DNA of 33,756 nt from Bacteroidota bacterium (GTDB lineage Bacteria > Bacteroidota > Bacteroidia > B-17B0 > Aurantibacillaceae): NCBI GenBank assembly GCA_947487905.1, contig CANLAV010000011.1, positions 1 through 33,756 of the forward strand, in the 5' to 3' direction. Positions 16,935 to 25,659 of this stretch are shown here, piece after piece. How positions within the stretch are numbered: position 1 is the stretch's first letter; the number at the start of each line of letters is the position of its first letter. The notes under the pieces are model-generated. The model saw only the letters and a list, made by a program, of their open reading frames with translations. It ran no database searches and was not told the DNA's origin. The position numbers were made by a program, and so were the translations under genes.

Positions 16935-16948
16935 AACCTGTTTTTATT
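16930..16948. terminator. Short AT-rich hairpin containing both rarA and lon stop codons
   Basis: AATAAAA (16930-16936) and TTTTATT (16942-16948) form a 7-bp stem around a 5-base loop. The rarA TAA lies in the left arm and the lon TAA (read on the minus strand) in the right arm, and T runs follow on both strands. The stem is A/T only, so termination strength is doubtful. Confidence 0.35.
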
Positions 16949-19361
16949 TTAATAGAGCATTATGTAACACTTCTATCATCGATGTTACGTATTTAAATGT
17001 TAAGCCTTTTACATATTCAGGTTTAATATCCAAGATATCTTTTTCGTTATCAGCACACAACATGATTTCTTTAATGCCCGCCCGTTTCGCTGCTAATATT
17101 TTTTCCTTGATACCTCCAACTGGTAACACTTTTCCTCTCAACGTAATTTCACCGGTCATAGCTAATTGTTTTTTCACTTTACGTTTGGTGAGTGAAGATG
17201 TTAATGCTGTAAGCATTGCAATACCTGCACTTGGACCATCTTTTGGAGTGGCACCTTCTGGCACGTGAATATGAATATTATGATTTTCAAATAATTCCGA
17301 ATCAATGTTTAATTCTTGGTGGTGGGATTTAATAAATTCAAGAGCAATGGTTGCACTCTCTTTCATGACATCTCCAAGATTACCAGTTAACGTTAATTTA
17401 GAACCTTTACCTTTTGATAAACTAGTTTCAATATATAAAATATCGCCGCCAACTTGCGTCCACGCTAACCCAGTAACAACACCAATGACATCATTGCCTT
17501 GGTATTTAGATTTCTCATGAGAAGGCCCTAAAATTTTCGTGATAAACGTTTCAGTTATTTTAGGTAAACTTTCATTTTTAGCAACATGCACAGCAAGATA
17601 ACGAGCCACCTTTGAAATCTTTTTTTCTAATCCACGCACGCCGCTTTCTGCGGTATAGTTTTCTACAATGTATTCTAATTGTTTATCGGTTAATTTTAGT
17701 TGAGCTTTTTTTAAACCATTTTCCTCAACTTGCTTAGGCAATAAATGTTGTTTTGCAATCTCAATTTTTTCTTCTACAGTGTAACCACTCACTTCAATAA
17801 TTTCCATTCTATCACGCAAAGCTGGCTGTATGGTAGATAAATTATTACATGTTGCAATAAATAATACTTTACTTAAATCGTATTCTGTTTCTAAAAAATT
17901 ATCGTAAAACGTGGTGTTTTGTTCAGGGTCTAAAACTTCAAGCAGTGCTGATGAAGGATCGCCATGGTAATCAGAACCAATCTTATCTATTTCATCTAAG
18001 ATAAAAACAGGATTTGAGGATTGTACTTTTTTTAGATTTTGTAATATACGACCAGGCATAGCACCAATATAGGTTTTGCGATGTCCACGAATTTCACTTT
18101 CATCCTTTAAGCCTCCTAAGCTCATTCTCACATATTTTCTATTCAATGCTTTTGCAACACTTTTTCCAAGTGATGTTTTTCCAACACCTGGAGGACCATA
18201 TAAACAAATGATGGGTGATTTTAAATTTCCTTTTAATTTTAAAACCGCTAAGTGTTCGATGATACGTTCTTTTACTTTTTCTAAGCCAAAATGATCTTCA
18301 TTTAAAACCGTTTCAGCATGATTTAAATCAAAATTATCAGTCGTGTATTCTCCAAACGGCAAGTCTAATAGTAATTCAACGTAATTTGTTTGTACTCCAA
18401 ATTCGCCTGAATTTGGGTTCATACGAGCAAGTTTACTAATTTGTTTTTCAAAAATTTCAGCAATTTCTTTATTCCACTTTTTATTGACGGCTCTCGCTTT
18501 CAATTCTTCAATATCTTGCTCATGACTTTTTTCACCAAGCTCTTTTTGAATTGTTTTTATTTGTTGGTGTAAAAAATAATCACGTTGTTCTTTATCTAAA
18601 TCAACTTTTACTTTATTTTGGATTTGATTTTTTAATTCGAGTTTTTGTAATTCTTTTACTAAATGTGTTAATACAAGTGTTGCACGTTCCTTTAAATTCG
18701 GCACTTCTAACATGTTTTGTTTTTCTGTTGCCGTTGCATTCATATTTGATGAAATAAAATTCACCATAAAATTTTGACTTTCAATATTATTTAATGCAAA
18801 GCCTGCTTCAGTTGGAATTTGCGATGACTTTTGGATAATCTGTAAGGCGGTATCTTTTAAACTCGATACTATGGCTTCAAATTCTTCATCGTTTTTTTCA
18901 GGACGAGTTTCTTCAAATCCTTCTGTCTTAGCTTTATAATAAGGTTCTGATTGTGTAAATTCTTTTATTCTAAATCTTTTTTTGCCTTGAATGATAACAG
19001 TTGTATTTCCATCAGGCATTCGAAGCATCTTTAAAATTTGCGCAACGGTTCCTACACTATTTAAATCCTCTTGACTTGGATCTTCAATCGTATCATTTTT
19101 TTGTGCAACAACACCAATTATTTTATCTCCTTTAAAAGCATCCTTTATCAAATTAATGGATTTATCTCTACCAACTGTTATTGGAATAACAACACCTGGA
19201 AATAACACTGTATTACGAAGTGGTAAAATTGACAGTAAATTTGGTACTTTTTCTGCATGCATATTGTCTTCATCTTCTGTTGACAATAATGGAATAAAGT
19301 CACTATCCTCGTCAATGATAGGTTCAAAAGGCATATTATTGAATTGCTCGAAAAAACTCAT
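16944..19361 (-). CDS. lon: ATP-dependent Lon protease
   Basis: This 805-residue cytoplasmic protease degrades misfolded and regulatory proteins. The N-terminal LON domain begins at about residue 43 (LSILPLRNTVLFPGVVIP). The AAA+ module has Walker A GPPGVGKT at 389-396 and Walker B ILDEID at 454-459. The protease domain has the catalytic dyad Ser711 (PKDGPSAG) and Lys754 (GGIKEK), with the usual 43-residue spacing. The length is normal. It lies 72 bases after hemB on the same strand. I found neither a Bacteroidota promoter consensus nor a recognisable heat-shock operator upstream, so it may be transcribed from farther back or by another sigma factor. Confidence 0.98.
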   Translation of the reverse strand: MSFFEQFNNMPFEPIIDEDSDFIPLLSTEDEDNMHAEKVPNLLSILPLRNTVLFPGVVIPITVGRDKSINLIKDAFKGDKIIGVVAQKNDTIEDPSQEDLNSVGTVAQILKMLRMPDGNTTVIIQGKKRFRIKEFTQSEPYYKAKTEGFEETRPEKNDEEFEAIVSSLKDTALQIIQKSSQIPTEAGFALNNIESQNFMVNFISSNMNATATEKQNMLEVPNLKERATLVLTHLVKELQKLELKNQIQNKVKVDLDKEQRDYFLHQQIKTIQKELGEKSHEQDIEELKARAVNKKWNKEIAEIFEKQISKLARMNPNSGEFGVQTNYVELLLDLPFGEYTTDNFDLNHAETVLNEDHFGLEKVKERIIEHLAVLKLKGNLKSPIICLYGPPGVGKTSLGKSVAKALNRKYVRMSLGGLKDESEIRGHRKTYIGAMPGRILQNLKKVQSSNPVFILDEIDKIGSDYHGDPSSALLEVLDPEQNTTFYDNFLETEYDLSKVLFIATCNNLSTIQPALRDRMEIIEVSGYTVEEKIEIAKQHLLPKQVEENGLKKAQLKLTDKQLEYIVENYTAESGVRGLEKKISKVARYLAVHVAKNESLPKITETFITKILGPSHEKSKYQGNDVIGVVTGLAWTQVGGDILYIETSLSKGKGSKLTLTGNLGDVMKESATIALEFIKSHHQELNIDSELFENHNIHIHVPEGATPKDGPSAGIAMLTALTSSLTKRKVKKQLAMTGEITLRGKVLPVGGIKEKILAAKRAGIKEIMLCADNEKDILDIKPEYVKGLTFKYVTSMIEVLHNALLK

Positions 19362-19433
19362 AGTATTTGTTCATTTAATAGTATTAGACAGGCGATTATT
19401 ATGCCATTCATTGATTAGGACTTTGTGGCAGTT

Positions 19434-20405
19434 CTATTTATTTCTAATCGCCCATTCTTTGGCAAAATACGTTAATATAATTGAAGCGCCAGCCCGCTTT
19501 ATACTTAACAAAATTTCATCACTTACTTTATCACCATCAATCCATCCTTTTGCTGCAGCGGCTTTCACCATCGAGTATTCACCGCTTACATTATAGGCAG
19601 CAATTGGTAATTCAAAATTTGCACTTAAATCTTTGATGACGTCAAGATAAGATAAGGCAGGTTTTACCATTAAAAAATCAGCTCCTTCACTGGTATCTAA
19701 TTGCGCTTCTATCAAGGCTTCTTTACTATTTGCTGGATTCATTTGATATGATTTTTTATCACCAAATTTTGGCGCACTATCTAATGCATCTCTAAATGGG
19801 CCGTAAAATGCGCTTGCGTACTTTGCTGTGTAGCTCATAATTGAAACATTACTGTACCCTGCTTTATCAAGTGCTTCACGAATTACACCAACTCTGCCAT
19901 CCATCATATCACTTGGTCCTATAATATCTATTCCACAATCAGCTTGCGCTACAGCCATTTTCGCTAATATAGAAAGTGTTTTATCATTTACAATTTCTCC
20001 TTTTTCTACCAAGCCATCATGCCCATCACTACTATATGGATCCATGGCAACATCGGTCATAATGCAAGCTTCTGGAAATTCTTTTTTTATCTGTGTCAAA
20101 GTTTTTAAATACAATCCATTTTTATTTAAACTTTCAGTGGCACGTTTATCTTTTAATTTATCGTTAATACTAGGAAACACATCAAATGCCTTTATGCCTA
20201 ATTTCATGCATGATTCAATCTCTTTTAAAATTAAATCAGGACTGTATCTAAAAATGCCAGGCATGGAATTTACTTCTGATGTTTTCTTTTTTTCGTCTAT
20301 TAAAAATAAAGGAAAGATAAAATCATTTACACTAACAGTATGTTCCTGAACCATATTTCGTATGACTTCCGATTTGCGATTTCTACGTGGACGATGTGTA
20401 ATCAT
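19434..20405 (-). CDS. hemB: Delta-aminolevulinic acid dehydratase (porphobilinogen synthase)
   Basis: This 323-residue enzyme condenses two 5-aminolevulinate molecules into porphobilinogen, the second step of heme synthesis from ALA. Schiff-base lysines are Lys195 (SYTAK) and Lys248 (MVKP). The metal site near 118-132 reads DVAMDPYSSDGHDG, the Asp-rich form, lacking the three cysteines of zinc enzymes; this predicts a Mg-dependent enzyme. I chose ATG at 20405 because the product then begins MITHRPRRNRKSE as in the family. The extra 22 codons upstream of it overlap the preceding gene. Even so, it overlaps that gene by 23 bases, suggesting coupled translation. Confidence 0.97.
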   Translation of the reverse strand: MITHRPRRNRKSEVIRNMVQEHTVSVNDFIFPLFLIDEKKKTSEVNSMPGIFRYSPDLILKEIESCMKLGIKAFDVFPSINDKLKDKRATESLNKNGLYLKTLTQIKKEFPEACIMTDVAMDPYSSDGHDGLVEKGEIVNDKTLSILAKMAVAQADCGIDIIGPSDMMDGRVGVIREALDKAGYSNVSIMSYTAKYASAFYGPFRDALDSAPKFGDKKSYQMNPANSKEALIEAQLDTSEGADFLMVKPALSYLDVIKDLSANFELPIAAYNVSGEYSMVKAAAAKGWIDGDKVSDEILLSIKRAGASIILTYFAKEWAIRNK

Positions 20406-21087
20406 GATGTGTTGTTTTAGTAAGTTGCTTATTATATTTTTTAACGCCCAGATACATTGAGTAAATACCAATCGTCATAAAAACATGACTAACGTCTAGA
20501 TGATTGAACCATTTGCCAAATCCAAGTTTTAGTATGTGACATAACGATGCAATGATTAAAACGCCAACGCCAATTAAAATGTATTTACTTAACTCTGATT
20601 TTTCATTTTTATATTTTAAATATTCTAAGGATGTAGCTACAATTAAAAGTGAAAAAGTTGTATGAATAATAACTACGATAAACGTCCAAAAATAAAACGT
20701 AGCAATGAAGGCTATTATTGTTTCTAAACATAGAATAAAAAAAATTGTTTTAAATAATTTTGATTGAATGATTGATTTTGTGTTGTATAGTGCTGCAAAT
20801 TGGGCAAATGATATGGAAAATATACCTAATATCCAACCGTAAATTTTCGCGTCTTTTCCAAAATAGTATAAGAATGCATGGCCAACAATCGCAGCAATAA
20901 GTGTTGATATTCCAGTTGTTAAAAAAAAGTAACTATACAATTTAGTAGCTATGTAACTTGAAGTAGGTTTTGTTTTGGAATAAGCATAAAAACAAACCAG
21001 ACAAAAGATAATATCTGTTAATGCAGTTATAGGTTCATCTATTCGAAAACCGCCAATATAAATGGATGGATTTTGAGATGGTGTCAT
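20383..21087 (-). CDS. Seven-helix membrane protein of unknown function within heme operon
   Basis: This 234-residue protein has about seven hydrophobic helices (roughly 22-38, 50-75, 80-100, 112-133, 134-155, 167-187, 200-214). Conserved-looking polar residues sit near membrane faces: EPITALTD at 18-25, GHAF with His70, Asp79, and a late motif WFNHLDVSH with His196, Asp198 and His201. Scattered His/Asp in a seven-helix protein resemble the metal-hydrolase pattern of the CREST/alkaline ceramidase superfamily, but spacing differs and I do not assign that function. It overlaps hemC by 4 bases and hemB by 23 bases, so it is translated as part of the heme operon. A role in heme metabolism is inferred only from position. 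Confidence 0.85.
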   Translation of the reverse strand: MTPSQNPSIYIGGFRIDEPITALTDIIFCLVCFYAYSKTKPTSSYIATKLYSYFFLTTGISTLIAAIVGHAFLYYFGKDAKIYGWILGIFSISFAQFAALYNTKSIIQSKLFKTIFFILCLETIIAFIATFYFWTFIVVIIHTTFSLLIVATSLEYLKYKNEKSELSKYILIGVGVLIIASLCHILKLGFGKWFNHLDVSHVFMTIGIYSMYLGVKKYNKQLTKTTHHDYTSST

Positions 21088-22661
21088 AATACGTTTAATA
21101 TAGCTCTAAATAAACCTAAATCATCATAGGTATATGGCATTGAAATTTGTGATTCTTTAATTTTTGCTTTTAATAATGATTTTTGAGTTGCTTCTCCCAT
21201 TGCAATTATTTTTTGATTGGGTGAAATGATATTTTTATCTAAATAGGATTCGGCATTACTAGGGCTTGTAAATACTAAAATTTCAGTACCTTCTGCAACA
21301 ATGTGAGGCACTTTCAATGCTGCATAAATTGGCATGTCAATGACATTTTGTTGTTTTGGAAATTGCCATTGTATGGTACGCATACTTTCTCGTGCAACAG
21401 GAAATAATACAGTCCCTAATCCAACGCGTGCTGAAAATTGTTTACCTACTAATTTTGTGTCAGTGCTTTGCCCAATAAAATCAGCTTTTAATCCTAATTC
21501 TCGAATTTTTTGTGAGGTTGATTTTCCGATACAGCCAATTTTAGCATTTCCTATATCGGGTTTTTGCATAAAGAAAAATTCAACAGCATGCTTACTACTA
21601 AAAAATATCCAATCTGTTTTAGGTAAAAATTTAATCGTTAATTTTTTTAAATCAATCAAACTTTTATTTTCTACAGTAAAACCTAAATTGGTAAGCCATC
21701 TGTTAAGCGTATTACTTTCATGAACTTCGCGAGATATAAAAACTGATTTCCCGGTAATTCGATGAATGTGTTCAACTATTTTTTCTGGTAAATCTTCTGT
21801 ATTTGTAGTTTCGTAATATAATTGCTTTGGCTGAGAAGTAGCAGTTTCGGCTACAGAAACCCAAACCTTAAATAATTTCTTATCTAGATCATTTAGTTCA
21901 TTATCGCAATAAATACCTAAAGGTAATAAGCAACCACCATCTAATAAATTTAAAACACGACGTTCGATATTAATGTTGACCATCACATCGTAATCACAAA
22001 TAGTGTCAAAAATATCAGTGAGTTTATAATCGACTTCTCTAATTTGCCAAGCTAATACACCTTGCGCGGGTGCGGGCACAAACTCTGAAGGTTCTAATTG
22101 TTCAACATGAAAATCAGATAAATCTAATTCTAAACGCTCTAATCCAGCGCCAGCTAGAAGAATGGCGTCGTATTCGCCATTTATTAATTTGTTAATACGC
22201 GTAGGAACATTTCCTCTTAAGTCAAATAATTCAACGTCTGGTCTAAAAGCCAGCATTTGCGATTTTCTTCTTGCAGAAGATGTTCCTACTTTCGCCTGTT
22301 CTTTTAGGTTGAATTTCTTTTTTTCGTCAACACAATCTTCTCGGATAATAAGCCAATCTGCTGGATATTGTCTTGATGAAACACCAGCAATAATTAACCC
22401 TTCAGGATTTTCAGTTGGTAAATCTTTATGAGAGTGAACAGCAACATCAATAGTACCAGCTAATAATTCTTCTTCTAATTCTTTGGTAAAAAAACCTTTG
22501 CCTTCTAATTTTTCAAAGCTTGTATTCCATTGTTGAGAGGTGTCGCCTTTTGTTTCAATAATTTTTATTTGAACTTCATGGCCCTTTTCTTCTAAAATAG
22601 TTTTGGTATAATTTGCTTGCCAAAGTGCTAAGTCGCTTCCGCGTGTTCCAATCGTAATCAT
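21084..22661 (-). CDS. hemC: Fused hydroxymethylbilane synthase / uroporphyrinogen-III synthase
   Basis: This is a 525-residue bifunctional-looking enzyme. Residues 1-300 are HemC: MITIGTRGSDLALWQAN, catalytic Asp80 in HSHKDLPT, SSARRKSQ near 128-135, and Cys244 in DGGCLLP, which holds the dipyrromethane cofactor. Residues about 304-525 match HemD (uroporphyrinogen-III synthase): VFISRE, WIFFSSKHAVEFFF, CIGKST and VFTSPSNAESY. HemD sequences are poorly conserved, but this order of motifs is characteristic. Together they would turn porphobilinogen into uroporphyrinogen III without releasing the unstable linear tetrapyrrole. The frame is continuous, with no sign of a sequencing fusion, and its end overlaps the next gene by 4 bases. 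Confidence 0.93.
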   Translation of the reverse strand: MITIGTRGSDLALWQANYTKTILEEKGHEVQIKIIETKGDTSQQWNTSFEKLEGKGFFTKELEEELLAGTIDVAVHSHKDLPTENPEGLIIAGVSSRQYPADWLIIREDCVDEKKKFNLKEQAKVGTSSARRKSQMLAFRPDVELFDLRGNVPTRINKLINGEYDAILLAGAGLERLELDLSDFHVEQLEPSEFVPAPAQGVLAWQIREVDYKLTDIFDTICDYDVMVNINIERRVLNLLDGGCLLPLGIYCDNELNDLDKKLFKVWVSVAETATSQPKQLYYETTNTEDLPEKIVEHIHRITGKSVFISREVHESNTLNRWLTNLGFTVENKSLIDLKKLTIKFLPKTDWIFFSSKHAVEFFFMQKPDIGNAKIGCIGKSTSQKIRELGLKADFIGQSTDTKLVGKQFSARVGLGTVLFPVARESMRTIQWQFPKQQNVIDMPIYAALKVPHIVAEGTEILVFTSPSNAESYLDKNIISPNQKIIAMGEATQKSLLKAKIKESQISMPYTYDDLGLFRAILNVL

Positions 22662-22747
22662 GTATTATACTTTAAATTATTGAGGCTACAAGTTAATGTA
22701 TTTTGGGGGAAAATTAATATTTTAATTTTCAGTTTTTATGCTAAAAT

Positions 22748-23947
22748 TTAATACTCAAACTTTCCAAATTCAGATTCTATCGTTACTTTTTTTCCTTGGT
22801 GAGCTTCAACTCTACCAATTATTCGCGCATCCACATTAAATGATTTTGAAATTGAAATGACTTCTTCAGCAAATTCAGAAGGTAAGTATACTTCTAAGCG
22901 ATGCCCCATGTTAAATACTTTATACATTTCTTTGTAATCAGTATTACTTTGTTGATGTATCAATTTAAATAATGGAGGCAACGGAAACATATTATCTTTA
23001 ATTATATGGACGTCTTCTACAAAATGCAATACTTTAGTTTGTGCACCACCACTGCAATGCACAAGCCCTGATATTTTATTTCCTAAAACATCGATTAATT
23101 TTTTTACTATGGGTGCATAAGTGCGAGTAGGTGATAGCACTAATTTTCCTGCATCCATAGTTTCGTTTTTTAAAGAACCATCAACGTTTGTATAAGACAC
23201 TTCTATTTTATCAGTTGGTTTTAATTGACCACAATATGTTACTTCTGTTGGTAAATTTCCATCATAGGATTCAGGATATTTTTCAGCAATGTAATTGCTA
23301 AATACATCGTGGCGCGCACTCGTTAATCCGTTACTTCCCATTCCACCATTGTATTCTGTTTCGTATGTTGCTTTGCCAAACGATGACAAACCAACAATAA
23401 CATCTCCTGCTTTTATAGTATGGTTAGAAATAACTTCCGTTTTTTTCATGCGGCAAACAACCGTACTATCTACAATTAATGTACGCACTAAATCCCCAAC
23501 ATCAGCAGTTTCTCCGCCTGTTGAATGAATATCAATGCCGTTATCCCTTAATGTTTGTAAAACTTCTTCTGTTCCGTTTATGATGGCTGAAATTACGTCG
23601 CCTGTTATTAAACCTTTATTTCTTCCAATGGTTGATGATAGTAAAATATGATTAGTTGCTCCAACACAAATTAAATCATCGATATTCATAATAACTGCAT
23701 CTTGCGCAATGCCTTTCCAAACGCTTAAATCTCCGGTTTCTTTCCAATACACATATGCTAACGATGATTTTGTTCCGGCTCCATCAGCGTGCATAATAAT
23801 GCAATGCTCATCACTTCCCGTTAAATAATCAGGAACGATTTTACAAAATGCCTGTGGAAATAATCCTTTATCAATAGTTGAAATGGCTTTGTGTACATCT
23901 TCTTTTGAAGCTGAAACTCCTCGTAAATTATATTTTAAATCAGACAT
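22748..23947 (-). CDS. purM: Phosphoribosylformylglycinamidine cyclo-ligase (long Bacteroidota form)
   Basis: This 399-residue AIR synthase catalyses ring closure of formylglycinamidine ribotide in purine synthesis. Family motifs include HADGAGTKSSLAY near 53-65, the AIRS N-terminal signature NIDDLICVGA near 88-97, GGETADVGD near 144-152, and in the C-terminal domain a MGHRLEVY segment near 346-353. It is longer than the E. coli enzyme (about 345) because of insertions, as in other Bacteroidota. Spacing to hemC is 86 bases and to the DUF151 gene 34 bases; operon membership is unclear. I see no strong promoter. Confidence 0.93.
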   Translation of the reverse strand: MSDLKYNLRGVSASKEDVHKAISTIDKGLFPQAFCKIVPDYLTGSDEHCIIMHADGAGTKSSLAYVYWKETGDLSVWKGIAQDAVIMNIDDLICVGATNHILLSSTIGRNKGLITGDVISAIINGTEEVLQTLRDNGIDIHSTGGETADVGDLVRTLIVDSTVVCRMKKTEVISNHTIKAGDVIVGLSSFGKATYETEYNGGMGSNGLTSARHDVFSNYIAEKYPESYDGNLPTEVTYCGQLKPTDKIEVSYTNVDGSLKNETMDAGKLVLSPTRTYAPIVKKLIDVLGNKISGLVHCSGGAQTKVLHFVEDVHIIKDNMFPLPPLFKLIHQQSNTDYKEMYKVFNMGHRLEVYLPSEFAEEVISISKSFNVDARIIGRVEAHQGKKVTIESEFGKFEY

Positions 23948-23981
23948 GAAGGATTCGTTTTGTAAACTAGAAAATTAATTT

Positions 23982-24578
23982 TTATGACTCTTTACGCGTA
24001 TTGATTTCATCTCTAATTTTAGAGGCCATTTCGTATTGCTCATTATCTAAGGCGGATTCAAGCATTTTTTTTAATTCCTCAGATGATTTTGTTTTGAATT
24101 CATTTTCAGAATCTACATTATCATCTTGCGTTGAATCTGAAAATTGACTTAAGCTTGGTATTGTTGCGTCATCTAAAACAATGCCAGAAGATTCCAAAAT
24201 AAATTCATAAGTAAAAATAGGGCAATTGAAGCGCACAGCTATAGCTATGGCATCGCTAGTTCGAGCATCAATTTCAATATCTTTTGTTCCATCAGTACAA
24301 ATTAACTTGGCGTAAAAAATACCTTCTACTAAATTATAAATTAAAATTTCAATGACGTTAATGTTAAATGTTTCTGCAAACGATTTAAATAAATCGTGTG
24401 TAAGAGGTCGAGTAGGTTTCATTTTCTCAAGTTCAATAGCGATGGCTTGAGCCTCAAAACCGCCGATAATTATTGGCAGCCTTCTTGAACCAGCACTTTC
24501 TCCCAAAACCAAAGCATAAGCTCCACTTTGTGTTTGGCTATACGATAAACCTACTATTTCTAATCTAACTTTTTTCAT
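23982..24578 (-). CDS. Bifunctional nuclease (DUF151) with UVR tail
   Basis: This 198-residue protein has the DUF151 core: MKKVRLEIVGLSYSQ, then ALVLGE, RLPIIIGGFEAQAIA near 34-48, and DARTSDAIAIAVR near 107-119. A tail from about 165 (EELKKMLESALDNEQYEMAS) is a UVR (UvrB/UvrC) interaction motif. Homologues are reported as bifunctional nucleases, but the activity in Bacteroidota is uncertain. I preferred ATG at 24578; a GTG at 24584 would add two residues. It lies 34 bases before purM on the same strand. Confidence 0.9.
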   Translation of the reverse strand: MKKVRLEIVGLSYSQTQSGAYALVLGESAGSRRLPIIIGGFEAQAIAIELEKMKPTRPLTHDLFKSFAETFNINVIEILIYNLVEGIFYAKLICTDGTKDIEIDARTSDAIAIAVRFNCPIFTYEFILESSGIVLDDATIPSLSQFSDSTQDDNVDSENEFKTKSSEELKKMLESALDNEQYEMASKIRDEINTRKES

Positions 24579-24643
24579 TTTCACTTTAATTCAATTATTT
24601 GTTTTTTCTAAATAAAAACCAATAATTAAAATTGAATGGATTA

Positions 24644-25624
24644 TTAGTTTTGGTTTGCTTTAAATTTTTTAATCGACTCAACCAATTTTGGAACTATAGT
24701 GAAGGCATCACCTAGAATGCCATAATCTGCTGATTTAAAGAATGGGGCATCTTTATCGCTATTAATAACAACGATGGTTTTACTACCATTAACTCCAGCC
24801 AAATGCTGAATAGCTCCAGAAATACCTATAGCTATATATAAATTTGGTCTAATAGCAACACCTGTTTGTCCTACATGTTCGTGATGCGGACGCCAATGCA
24901 TATCCGCCACTGGACGGGAACATGCCGTTGTTGCTCTTAATTGATTTGCAAGTTCTTCAATCATTCCCCAGTTTTCTGGACCTTTCATTCCGCGGCCAGC
25001 AGAAACAACTAATTCAGCTTCTGGCAATGGAATCATACCGCCAACATCATTAGACTTTTTTTCTTTCACTACTATTCTAGTACTTGAAAGGTTTATATTA
25101 CCTGAAAAATCAACAATTGTCGCTGTATTTTCACCCAATTTTACAGGAAATGAATTGGGTAATAATGAAATGATTTTTACATCACTATTAATTGAATAAA
25201 CTGCAGTTGCTTTTCCTGAAAAAACATTTTTACTTACTTCAAGAGAATTGCCATTTATTGTTGGATAATCTACTGCACCTGCTACTAATCCAGCCTTTAA
25301 GCGAGCTGATAAACGCGGCGCAACAGCTTTACCTGTAATATCAAATGAGAATACAATAATTTTCGATCCTTCTGCCTTTGCGATTTGCTCTACAGTTGAA
25401 CTTAACAACATGCTATCTAATCCGATTAAAGATTCGTTATTAACTGTCACTATTTTTTTTGCTCCAGCTTTTCCCATTTCTTCTAATTGAGCAGCATCAG
25501 CATTTATTGCAATGGCAGTAATAGAGGAGTTAGTCAATTCAGCAATTTTTGCTCCGTAATTAATAGCTTCTAATGAAGCTTTCTTTACTTTTCCTTTATT
25601 TATTTCTGTGTATACTAAAATCAT
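24644..25624 (-). CDS. etfA: Electron transfer flavoprotein subunit alpha
   Basis: This 326-residue subunit binds FAD and carries electrons from acyl-CoA and other dehydrogenases to the quinone pool with EtfB. The N-terminal domain (1-190) is the adenine-nucleotide-like fold. The C-terminal FAD domain has GRGMKGPENW near 210-219, CSRPVAD near 235-241, VGQTG near 252-256, GISGAIQHLAG near 268-278 and VVINSDKDAPFF near 285-296, all typical. It follows etfB after 35 bases and is presumably co-transcribed. Confidence 0.97.
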   Translation of the reverse strand: MILVYTEINKGKVKKASLEAINYGAKIAELTNSSITAIAINADAAQLEEMGKAGAKKIVTVNNESLIGLDSMLLSSTVEQIAKAEGSKIIVFSFDITGKAVAPRLSARLKAGLVAGAVDYPTINGNSLEVSKNVFSGKATAVYSINSDVKIISLLPNSFPVKLGENTATIVDFSGNINLSSTRIVVKEKKSNDVGGMIPLPEAELVVSAGRGMKGPENWGMIEELANQLRATTACSRPVADMHWRPHHEHVGQTGVAIRPNLYIAIGISGAIQHLAGVNGSKTIVVINSDKDAPFFKSADYGILGDAFTIVPKLVESIKKFKANQN

Positions 25625-25659
25625 AATATTTAGTTTAAATGTGTTTAAGTTTTAATCAA

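Noticed and set aside
17062-18757. Plus-strand open frames of 68-72 codons within lon
   Set aside because: They are antisense shadows of a well-conserved coding sequence, with no signal, family match or start context.
20406-20471. Extended N-terminus for HemB
   Set aside because: The extra 22 residues lie inside the preceding membrane-protein gene, and the family start MITHRPRRNRKS begins at 20405.
22710-22729. Inverted repeat AAAATTAA/TTAATTTT between purM and hemC
   Set aside because: The stem is A/T only and such repeats are expected by chance in this base composition; no distinct U-tract beyond the stem.
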